A DNA stretch of 64,000 nucleotides from the NCBI RefSeq assembly GCF_963678635.1, contig NC_087071.1, positions 2,970,365 through 3,034,364 on the forward strand, written 5' to 3'. Made by a program: the position numbers and the translations under genes. A model generated the notes under the pieces. That model was not told the DNA's origin. It ran no database searches and worked only from the letters and a program-made list of their open reading frames with translations. Source of the DNA: Symsagittifera roscoffensis. Its lineage: Eukaryota > Xenacoelomorpha > Acoela > Convolutidae. Shown here in pieces: positions 55,701-64,000 of this stretch. How positions within the stretch are numbered: the stretch's first letter is position 1; every line of letters starts with the position of its first letter.

Positions 55701-58700
55701 CAGGTCATTTTATCATTTTATGGTCCTGGAAAAAATGTATGATCAAAAATTTGTTAATTAAGGCCTTCTAAAACAAAGAAAAAATGAATCCACCCTGTTA
55801 AAATTAGAAGCTGTTGTGATAAATTAGTTGTAGCGCTGTAGTAATCATCGGCCGGGTTCAGATCTGGGGTCTTTCGACTCCTTTCTAAGCCTGTCGGGAG
55901 TGGGGGCGATCGTGTTGGTGGTTGTGTTCACTGTCGCCCTGATAGTTGTGAACTGGAGAAAAAACGACATCAAGAGACAATCGAGAGCAGATGCAAGGAA
56001 ACAGAGGGAGGTAAGTTCGCGGGTTGACGTCCGCCCGAGTCGAGATTTTTCACCTAATTTGAAGCAAGATTTGAGCGGTTTAAGCGTTTTTTTTAGACAA
56101 TTAGGCTCAAAATCTTGCTTCAAACTGAGCGGTTTGATCGGTTTTTGAACGGCTTATCTAAAAAATCGCTCAAAAACCGCGCAAGATTTGAACGGTTTTG
56201 AGCGGTTTATCTACGCGTACAAGGAAAATGTTAGTCATACAGTCTCACAAATAGAGCTAATGAAGACACGCTAGTCATGCAACTTCATACTTTGAAAAAT
56301 GAATGACAAGCGGTTTTTCAAAAGCAGGCGTTCTCTTCTGCATCAACGAAAAATTTATAAATTAAAGTTGAGGATTTTCAAAACTGATACTCTAAAAATA
56401 AAATTATTCAAACTTTAAGAATCCTGAAAAGTTGATCACGCATACTTTCAATTAAAAAAGCTAGTCCTACAATTTCACACAAAGAAAAATTTGTGACTAG
56501 CATTTTTTTCAAAAAAATTCAAAGTTAAGGAATTTTATTTTCTGATTTTTTATCGCACACCCATTTTTTAGACAAAAACAAGCAAATTTCGAATTAAAAC
56601 CTTTTTCATGCTAAATTTGAAATTTTGCTTATAACGTAGGAGAGACACAATCTCTTCGCACAAAAAAAAAACAAAAAATCCGATTGCGTGTTTTATGTGA
56701 AGCCAGAATTGTTTTTCAAATACTTTATGTGGTTAGATATTTGTAAGGTTTGTCAAAAAACAGTCGTCGATTTATAAACAACCAAATATTTTTTTAAAAA
56801 AGAATCTTTTCAGACGTACTCAACAATTTACAAGTTTTTGATATATTCATGAGTGAAATAAAAAATACACGACTAATCTCCAAATGCAGTTCATCTGTGG
56901 GAGTGCTGCCACTGATTCTATTGGTTTTTTATCTGAAAAATGTTATTTTCTTATTATGATTAGAATTTGGCGCAAAATTTGAAGCTGAACCCCTTTTTCA
57001 TAAGCAGAAATAAAGCTAGCCACATAATTTCACACTTCGATAAAATACTAGTCATATAATAATCAGAAAACTTTTTGAATGTCTGAAAAGCGATTTTCAG
57101 GCTGATTTTCTTGCGTTTTTAGAATATAAATCACCAAAATTAATCAGCATGAAGAGCAGAAACCGAAAATTTTTTTTGTTGTGATAATTTCGTTTGCTTT
57201 TTTTGTTTAAGTTTAAAATCCTTCATTCGAAGATTCTTTTTTTCGTTCAGAAACAATTTTGAAATTGTAAAAAAAAACGTTCTTATAAAAGATAAGAACT
57301 TGAAACCATTCGCTAAACACGAACAAATCACTGACGACACTGCAGGGTTGTCTTTTTTTATTTTGAGACAAGCGACTTACCAGGCTGCTTTTCTTGGATT
57401 TTTAGTATGTAAATCAAAAAAAGTAAATCAAAATGAAGAGCAGAAATTTAATTTTGCGTTGTGAACAATTCGTTTGCTTTTAACGGCTGAGATTCAAACT
57501 TTGGTTTGAAGAAACTTTCCTTTAGTTAAAAAAAGTTTGGAAAGGTAAAAGTAAACAACGCTCTTCTAAAAGAAAAAAGCCCTGAAAGTTCCGATTGTCC
57601 TTATATTCATATCGAATAAATTTTGGAAGAAGAATATTTTGAAAACTTAAAAGTTTGGACGATATCAAACTGTAACATTTTGAGTCGTACGAAATTAATG
57701 AGATCATATAGCTAGCCTCGATTCAATTTAGAACGATTTTGTTGAGCGGGATAATTTGCCACGCATAAATAATTCGCGTTACGCTCTCAGCATTATGATT
57801 AAACTCTTCAATGCGCGGACAATTCAGTCCAGAACATGGCAAGTTTGACAAATTTCAAACCCCCAGAAATTTACAAAAGTAATCGGAAGTGAAAAATCTT
57901 TTTACATTTGTTTTCAGAAAGTCGATATCTTGAATGGGTTATAAAAAAATTTGTTGAAAATCATTATTTCAATTGATGAAAATTGACTGAAAAAAAAACT
58001 ACACCAAGCATAAATATTCGGTTTTCTTCAAAAGTCAGAAATTAATTTGACACAGTTCGCTAAATATGATTATATCATTAACAAAATTGCAGGGCTTGCT
58101 TCTTTTCTTTTGAGAAAACGACTTGCCAGGCTGCTTTTTTAGGTTTTTTTTTAGTATGTAAATCACCAAAAATAATCAGAACGAAGAGCAGAAAAAAAAT
58201 TTGCTTTGTAAATTTTTCGTTTGTTTTTAACGGCTGAGATTCAAAATTTTTTCAATTCGAAGAAATTTTCAATAAGTTCAAAAAAAGTTTTGGAAATGTA
58301 AAACTAAAAAACGCTCTTCTAAGAAAAATAATTCAATACCACTCACTAAATACAATTTTATCTTTAAAAAAAGTGCAAACAAAAATTTTCTTCAACAATA
58401 AATGGAAAATCATTAGGAGGCCGAAGTGAGCAAATTGGATAAGAGCAAAAGTCTTTAAACATATTAAATTTTGTCGGAACGATCAAAGAAAACGAAAAAA
58501 CATCAAAGAGAGTGTCCTTGTTTTGGAATTTTCTTACAACTCACAAAACTAATACACAAAATGGCCTCGTAACGATAATAAACGGAAAAATTTGACCTTT
58601 ATTAGCACAGTTTTTATCGATGAAAGCATATGATCTCTGCAAAAATAGAAAAGAAAAAAGCTATAGGTAGGTTTTGGTGAGTCATTTCTATTCAATCCGA

Positions 58701-59171
58701 TGGAATTCAATTTTCTGAGCAGACTGAATTGATCTCATAAAACTGCTATTCGCCTACACTTTTCACAACTGAAATAAAATGAAACGCTGATTCAAAAAGG
58801 GACAGTTTCTTTCTAAGAGTTTGAAAAAAAACGCAGGGTTAAAAAGTTATGGTTAAAGAGTTTATAAGCTTAAAATGTTTTGGTCAATCCTCATTTTCGA
58901 ATGTCTTTTTTGAAGCAAAGGTGTTATAATTTAGGCTACTGTCGCTCTGATGGCGACTTCAGTGATCTTCAGTGCATTCGGTACTGTGCACTACGTTCTG
59001 ATGGTAGTCGGGTTCCTCTATCGGGACGACCTGGATCCCGAGAAGATCGTGATGTTCCTCGGATTGGCTCAGATGGTGAATTCGGTTGGTGTGATTCTGA
59101 GAAGTCCAGTGCTTTTGGCGATGCAGTCTATGCGCGAGGCGTTTTTACGAGGACTGCCACGATTCGGCTAG
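49532..59171 (+). CDS. Divergent seven-transmembrane receptor, 5-exon model
   Basis: Five exons (49532-49790, 52289-52430, 55269-55399, 55862-56010, 58935-59171) sum to 918 nt, 305 residues plus stop, all in phase. The N terminus has an N-glycosylation sequon (N8-E-T). TM1 is about residues 28-51 and TM2 about 57-79. The TM3 region contains Cys before LLYIGG and ends with LSLDRLLAIQKP, a DRY-like motif. A second Cys in HDCDS would be the ECL2 partner. TM5 is IVLVVVFTVALIVV, followed by a basic third loop. TM6 and TM7 lie in exon 5. No NPxxY is present in TM7 and no CWxP in TM6, so this is a divergent class-A-like GPCR of unknown ligand. Intron 3 would need a GG donor, so the gene may be broken. 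Confidence 0.7.
50862..51010. repeat. 20-bp-period minisatellite GCGGAATCCGCAA
   Basis: At least seven adjacent units of about 20 bp with core GCGGAATCCGCAAATTGTAA, itself nearly palindromic (GCGGAATCCGC). Isolated units occur upstream (50632) and downstream (51040). Located in receptor intron 1; the frames over it are incidental. Confidence 0.85.
52289..52430 (+). CDS. Receptor exon 2 (TM3, DRY-like motif)
   Basis: Acceptor TTGTTTGCAG, donor GTGAGT. 47 codons plus split bases. GCKILLYIGGVTNFLPDWL spans the first part of TM3; it ends with SLDRLLAIQKPHW. GC content and codon use are clearly higher than the flanks, which marks it as exon. Confidence 0.8.
52970..54060 (+). pseudogene. Highly decayed BEL/Pao integrase remnant
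   Basis: In receptor intron 2. Recognisable words are NGLDYF, CLTTRAVTLEVAQDLSTES, then a degenerate core and a later LNQRPPITF, the order seen in BEL/Pao integrase. Many stops and frameshifts; only 53364-53642 stays open. Older and unrelated in detail to the remnants in copies A and B. Confidence 0.7.
55269..55399 (+). CDS. Receptor exon 3 (TM4, ECL2); donor apparently lost
   Basis: Acceptor TTATGTTTCCAG. Encodes YREHGVAKNAWLVITPIITI, then CALFVPKAL and LLHDCDS. The phase required by exon 4 puts the exon end at 55399, but the next bases are GGGCC, not GT. Without splicing there, translation stops at TAG 55405-55407 inside the minisatellite. No alternative GT in the exon has the needed phase. 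Confidence 0.65.
55399..55500. repeat. 26-bp minisatellite, four units
   Basis: GGGCCATAGATTACATCACT-type unit of 26 bp repeated three times plus a 24-bp partial unit, with one substitution (ATAAC for ATCAC). It begins exactly at the expected exon 3 donor. Confidence 0.95.
55862..56010 (+). CDS. Receptor exon 4 (TM5, third intracellular loop)
   Basis: Acceptor GGGTTCAG, donor GTAAGT. Encodes LGSFDSFLSLSGVGAIVLVV, continuing as a hydrophobic TM5, then NWRKNDIKRQSRADARKQRE, a basic loop typical of a receptor's third intracellular loop. Ends in phase 0. Confidence 0.78.
56018..57070. repeat. Foldback-family copy in receptor intron 4 (right end uncertain)
   Basis: CGGGTTGACGTCC starts 8 nt after the exon 4 donor and is interrupted by a MITE. 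The element resumes with AAGGAAAATGTTAGTCATAC and contains CTAGTCATGCAACTTCATA and GTGACTAGCATTTTTTT motifs as in the other copies. The right terminus is not identified. Confidence 0.45.
56031..56209. mobile_element. MITE copy nested in a foldback element
   Basis: Starts CCCGAGTCGAGATTTTTCAC, with GAGCGGTTT/AACCGCTC interior words as in 5998-6179. The right end is degraded. Confidence 0.55.
57071..58934 (+). other. Rest of receptor intron 4
   Basis: AT-rich, no coding sequence recognised. Segments near 57113-57240 and 58100-58330 are diverged copies of each other (AGTATGTAAATCACCAAAA, GAAGAGCAGAAA), about 0.9-1 kb apart, with an intermediate at 57400-57560. Confidence 0.5.
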
Positions 59172-60257
59172 TTGAGCACAAAAGTGTTATGTTTGCTACG
59201 ATTCGGCTAACTGCACCCCGCATGAAAATTTTTGCTGTTTTCCCACCCAAAATGAACGATGCTTTTTCCCCCTATTTTAAACCCTGTGAATTGCAAATCA
59301 TATGGCTCTATAAAGTTTTAAAAGACAGCCGCACTTTGAGCGTTTTTCGAAAAACAGCCGAAACAAGACTTCTTTGACAAAATACTGCAACCTGAATCGA
59401 GATGTGCTTGTAAAATTGACCAGAACAAATATACAATTAACCATATATTTTCTTGTTGAATAGTTTATTTAGGAGAGTAAAATTATACAGACAGGTAAAC
59501 AATAAACCGCATGTACAACAAATCAAACCCACCAAGGATCATGCAAAAAGCTTCTCAAACTTAAAAATGAAACTAGGAAATTGAAAAAATTTTCCCGATC
59601 AAAATGTAACTGAATTTGAAAGCAGTTAGCTTTTTGTAATTCAATGTGATAATCCTCAAATAACCTATATTTCGTTCCGAATTCCAAAAAATCCGAAAAA
59701 CAAACTCTTTAAAACTTTTGTTCTAACCATTTTTGATTTTCAGATCTTGATAAAAATTTACAAATTTAAGATACCGGAATAGAAAACTTGAGATCTGAAA
59801 TAACCTTGAAAAATAAAACTTCAGATCTGAAATCAGATCTGAGAAATCCTTTGTTAAATTATAATTTATGCATTTCGAGCAAAAGTTGAGGTTTTTTGAT
59901 GTTTCTGCTCTACACAATTAAGTTTAGATTAACTAGCGGTAATAAAAACTGCCGAATAATTTCACTGACAGTTTTTTTCTAACTAAATTTCTTGTTCAAC
60001 TGTGTTAAAAAGTTTTCATGAACTGTTAGAAGACCCATCAAATATTTGATATTCATGAACTACTCAAAGTTTCTTAGCGTTTCTGACAGTTTTCAAGTTT
60101 TTGATCCCCAAAATTGTGCTAAAGACTCCAAAAGTTATCTTTAATTGGTTAAAAATAATTTCTCACGACTTATTTTAAGCTTAAATAAGCTATGGAAATT
60201 ACTAACTAGCTTATTAATTAGCTCGAAATTAGACCAAACATCAGAAGTATCGCACCG
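58716..60257. repeat. Segmental duplication, copy 1
   Basis: Covers the end of receptor intron 4, exon 5 and 1.1 kb of 3' flank. Nearly identical to 62595-64000 with offset 3743 in the exon and flank. Copy 1 retains about 135 bp (58829-58962) that copy 2 lacks. Confidence 0.9.
58935..59171 (+). CDS. Receptor exon 5 (TM6-TM7, stop)
   Basis: Acceptor ATAATTTAG, phase 0. Encodes ATVALMATSVIFSAFGTVHY (TM6) and IVMFLGLAQMVNSVGVILRS (TM7), then a short tail ending RGLPRFG and TAG. The +1 frame at 58880-59377 runs over the exon but is incidental. Confidence 0.75.
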   Translation, partial: ATVALMATSVIFSAFGTVHYVLMVVGFLYRDDLDPEKIVMFLGLAQMVNSVGVILRSPVLLAMQSMREAFLRGLPRFG

Positions 60258-61294
60258 AGTTTTCTCGACACTGTGAAAACTTTTTTAATGTCCTTACAAT
60301 CATGACTGAAAATGCTTTTCTATTTTAGATCATTCAACCATGTCCGCTGATTATTTCTGGTAGCTGATTTTGCGTGGAACCAAGAAAGTGAAAAAAAAAA
60401 ACACACCCGAATGCAAACTTCCTCCCCATTTTCAAAAACTGATTAAATTGAACTTCGAGCAAAAAGTTGTTTTGAAAGATTTTACTTGAAGCAGAAATTA
60501 ATAATCTGCTTTCTTGGCAATCTTTATGAAGATTGTCAATTTTCATAAAAATTGTTCTACTTTACGTCAATTTTTACAAAAAATTGAAAACTCCTTTTTT
60601 AGACAGAACTCGGAGAATGGGAATTTTTGATGGATCTTTTCCAAAAGCCTATGGTCCAAATCTTCAATGTTTTTGGGGATTTTTTTAAAGAAAAATCGCT
60701 CAAAAAAGGTTTAAATCTTGCGCGGATTTTGAGAGGTTTTTTTGATAATCCGCCCAAAAAACTGCTCAAATCGCTCTTTTGAAGCAAGATTTTGAGCGCA
60801 ATCGTCTACAAAAACCGCTCAAACGGCTCAAATCTTGCATCAAATTGGATAAAAAATCTCGACAATCTCGACTCGGGTTTTATTTTCAGCAGAATCAAAT
60901 GTATAAGCTCTGGAATTCACAAAAAATCCTATTTGACTGGAATGGATGTAAGTAAAGACATCGCGTTGTTTTTTGTTTTCGTTGGCTCTATTTTTATTTC
61001 ATTGGAAAGTTAGCTTCAACTATAAAGTTTTTTGCTTTAGATTCTTTTTTGCTTAGCTACATTTTTAAAACTCCTACAACTTACAACTCCTCTAACGACT
61101 GCAATTCAATTTTTTAATGGTTCAACTCTCAACTTTTCAATGAAACCATCATCTTCTGACAAAACATTGATAAGCAAAGAATTTGCATGACGAACACTGC
61201 CTAGATCAATTTCTTTAAAAAAAGTTTAATTTTTTGGGCCAATAAGTACAAGAAATCCACCTTTTCTCAGCATGTTGATCAAAAATTCTATTCG
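60258..61294. other. Spacer between duplication and inverted foldback
   Basis: AT-rich non-coding sequence; the only recognisable content is the MITE at 60690. Confidence 0.5.
60690..60878. mobile_element. MITE copy, ACCCGAGTCGAGAT family
   Basis: Right end ATCTCGACTCGGGT is intact; the interior has CCGCTCAAACGGCTCAAATC and GAAGCAAGATTTTGAGCG. The left end is eroded. Confidence 0.55.
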
Positions 61295-62413
61295 CCCAGG
61301 TTGACGTCCAAAGAAGCCTATCATACATAGAATTTCAAATTAGAGGTCTATGGAAAAAAAGGTACTCATACAAAACTCATACAAAATTTAAAAGTGAAAG
61401 TGTGTTGAAAATTTTCACTAAAAATTTTTGGTCTATTTGTTTTTATGAAGCTTTCTGGTCATAAAAAATGATTAAAAATTTTCGATAAAAAATTTTATTA
61501 TAGAATTTTGTGTGAAAATAATAAGATAATAATTTGTCATAGAAAAAAAAACAAAATTTTCAAAAACTATCAAAAAACGTGTGTGATTAACTTTAAATAT
61601 ATTTAACTAAACATATCTTAGATGAAGTCCATTTTGACTATCGAAAACAGAATTTTAATTTTGGTCGGAAAAATTGCTTATCAAATAGTTTTCATAACGA
61701 AAATTGTATGTTATGCGTTTTTTCATAAACAAAAACATAAGTTTTTTAATTTCGATTTTTTGGTTGCAAATTTGCTTTTGTGCTCAAATATAAAAATTAC
61801 CAAAAAAAACATTTTGCATGCAAATCTTGACTTTTTGTGCTTCCTCCCAACAAAGTTTTTAAAAATCATAGAAAAGTGCTTTTTTTTGAAAACACGATTA
61901 TTATTTTTTGTTTCATTTGCTAAGATTTAAAGAAAAAATTGTAAGAAAAACAGGCCTTTTTTTTCTCAACCACCACAAACTTTTCAAACTTAAAATTATC
62001 TAGCCAAATAAAAAAAATACAATTTTGGCGTTTAATTCCATGTGGAAACGTTAAAATTAACTTAAATGGATAAAATCAACAAATTCAGCTTATCTGCGTG
62101 GTAACTGCCAGTTATACTCTGCGTTTCCTGATGACAAAGAATCGTTAGTTTGTGTTTCGGATGAAACACGAAGTTTCAAACAAGAATTTTTTGGTATTTT
62201 CATTTATGGAAAAAAACGCTCATCATACAATTTTCATACAAAGATAGGGATAAAAAGACTGACAAAAACACTCAAACTTTAATTTCAGAGTTTGAAAAAT
62301 GCTTATTTTGCTATTTTCATACATTTTTGCTCTATGAAATTGTATGAAAGAGTATGATAAGAAATTTTTTCAATAATGAAAAACGTATGATAAGCATTGT
62401 TTTTTCAACCCGG
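61295..62413. repeat. Foldback element, inverted and diverged copy
   Basis: The reverse complement of this stretch follows 34028-34959: CCGGGTTGAAAAAACAATGC, then CTTATCATAC hairpins, then GTTTCA...CCGAAACAC, AGGCCTGTTTTT and TAGCAAAT blocks in the same order. Its left end reads CCCAGGTTGACGTCC. This shows the family moves independently of the tandem units. Confidence 0.65.
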
Positions 62414-62512
62414 ACGATAATGAAACAAGCATGTTATTTCTAAATTAGTAAGGCTTTTTTCTTTTCATAATGCCAGTTTGTTTTCCTGTGACAAACGTGA
62501 AGCTCTCTCGCG

Positions 62513-62531
62513 TGCTCTCTCTCTCTCTCTA

Positions 62532-62566
<35 letters not shown>
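62513..62566. repeat. CT/TA microsatellite
   Basis: (CT)n interrupted once by AT, followed by (TA)n of about 11 units. It lies just left of duplication copy 2. Confidence 0.95.
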
Positions 62567-62594
62567 GAGAAACAATAAAACAAATTAAATTTAC

Positions 62595-64000
62595 TGAGCA
62601 AACTGAATTGATCTCATAAAACTGCTATTCGCCCACATTTTTCATAACTGGAATAAATTGAAACGCTGATTCAAAAGTGCACAGTTTCTAAGAGTTTGAA
62701 AAAAGTGATCTTCAGTGCATTCGGTACTGTGCACTACGTTCTGATGGTAGTCGGGTTCCTCTATCGGGACGACCTGGATCCCGAGAAGATCGTGATCTTC
62801 CTCGGATTGGCTCAGATGGTGAATTCGGTTGGTGTGATTCTGAGAAGTCCAGTGCTTTTGGCGATGCAGTCTATGCGCGAGGCGTTTTTACGAGGACTGC
62901 CACGATTCGGCTAGTTGAGCACAAAAGTGTTCTGTTTGCTACGATTCGGCTAACTGCACCCCGCATGAAAATTTTTGCTGTTTTCCCACCCAAAATGAAC
63001 GATGCTTTTTCCCCCTATTTTAAACCCTGTGAATTGCAAATCATATGGCTCTATAAAGTTTTAAAAGACAGCCGCACTTTGAGCGTTTTTCGAAAAACAG
63101 CCGAAACAAGACTTCTTTGACAAAATACTGCAACCTGAATCGAGATGTGCTTGTAAAATTGACCAGAACAAATATACAATTAACCATATATTTTCTTGTT
63201 GAATAGTTTGTTTAGGAGAGTAAAATTATACAGACAGGTAAACAATAAACCGCATGTACAACAAATCAAACCCACCAAGGATCATGCAAAAAGCTTCTCA
63301 AACTTAAAAATGAAACAAGGAAATTGAAAAAATTTTCCCGATCAAAATGTAACTGAATTTGAAAGCAGTTGGCTTTTTGTAATTCAATGTGATAATCCTC
63401 AAATAACCTATATTTCGTTCCGAATTCCAAAAAATCCGAAAAACAAACTCTTTAAAACTTTTGTTCTAACCATTTTTGATTTTCAGATCTTGATAAAAAT
63501 TTACAAATTTAAGATACCGGAATAGAAAACTTGAGATCTGAAATAACCTTGAAAAATAAAACTTCAGATCTGAAATCAGATCTGAGAAACCCTTTGTTAA
63601 ATTATAATTTATGCATTTCGAGCAAAAGTTGAGGTTTTTTGATGTTTCTGCTCTACACAATTAAGTTTAGATTAACTAGCGGTAATAAAAACTGCCGAAT
63701 AATTTCACTGACAGTTTTTTTCTAAATAAATTTCTTGTTCAACTGTGTTAAAAAGTTTTCATAAACTGTTAGAAGACCCATCAAATATTTGATATTCATG
63801 AACTACTCAAAGTTTCTTAGCGTTTCTGACAGTTTTCAAGTTTTTGATCCCCAAAATTGTGCTAAAGACTCCATAAGTTATCTTTAATTGGTTAAAAATA
63901 ATTTCTCACGACTTATTTTAAGCTTAAATAAGCTATGGAAATTACTAACTAGCTTATTAATTAGCTCGAAATTAGACCAAACATCAGAAGTATCGCACCG
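62595..64000. repeat. Segmental duplication, copy 2 (runs off the window)
   Basis: Matches 58716-60257 with few substitutions. A deletion joins AGTTTGAAAAAA directly to GTGATCTTCAG, and the match continues to the window edge. Confidence 0.9.
62706..62914 (+). pseudogene. Duplicated receptor exon 5, acceptor deleted
   Basis: Open frame identical to exon 5 from VIFSAFGTVHY to the TAG, with one visible change (M to I at the codon after KIV). The first nine codons and the splice acceptor are missing, so it cannot be spliced in the same way. The frame is still open, so the duplication is recent. Confidence 0.8.

Noticed and set aside
58880-59377. 165-codon frame overlapping receptor exon 5
   Set aside because: Different register from the exon, starts in the intron; the exon 5 frame has TM6-TM7 and correct splice phase.
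1-64000. CRISPR arrays, bacterial operons or ribosome binding sites
   Set aside because: The sequence is eukaryotic (spliced genes, LTR elements); no regularly spaced direct repeats with unique spacers were seen.

Overview
The window looks like draft assembly of an AT-rich metazoan nuclear genome: there is a 200-base N gap, spliced genes with GT-AG introns, and dense transposable-element debris. I cannot name the species. Two host genes can be modelled. On the minus strand, 1639-11524, is a seven-exon gene for POC1, a WD40 centriole protein; the model joins in frame to 472 residues. On the plus strand, 49532-59171, is a five-exon gene for a divergent seven-transmembrane receptor of about 305 residues. 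Its third splice donor appears destroyed by a 26-bp minisatellite, and its last exon is duplicated without a splice acceptor near 62.7 kb.

The centre of the window is dominated by one very large, apparently intact env-carrying Ty3/Gypsy-type LTR element at 14912-33767 (18,856 bp). Its two 408-bp LTRs look identical by eye, start TG, end CA, and are flanked by a 4-bp duplication (GATT). The order is LTR, primer-binding site, 1.25-kb leader, small basic ORF, a 2740-codon gag-pol in one frame, two tiny hydrophobic ORFs, a 378-codon open frame with no methionine codon, an env-like ORF (872 aa), an orphan ORF (599 aa), 1.5 kb of non-coding sequence, LTR. Several junctions are tightly coupled: ATGA overlaps at 26066 and 29999, and short overlaps at 17015 and 27384. 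The methionine-free frame has no obvious means of initiation. This accessory gene set is the most novel feature of the window.

The element sits inside the first of three tandem copies of a repeat unit of about 4.87 kb (A: 13308-37593 with insertions; B: 37594-42463; C: 42464-45318, truncated). Copies A and B carry frameshifted BEL/Pao pol remnants (RNase H end, integrase, C-terminal domain). Copy B preserves the exact empty site, which proves the insertion boundaries. Copy A also carries a 443-bp hAT-type MITE with an 8-bp target duplication.

Further repeats are scattered through introns and spacers. One is a foldback family of about 0.93-1.4 kb with GGGTTGAC termini and internal palindromes built on TATCATACAATTTCATA. 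Another is a 180-bp MITE with ACCCGAGTCGAGAT termini. There are also hAT MITE relatives, minisatellites of 20 and 26 bp, tandem duplications of 542 and about 507 bp, homopolymer G/C tracts and a CT/TA microsatellite. No tRNA, rRNA or CRISPR feature was recognised.
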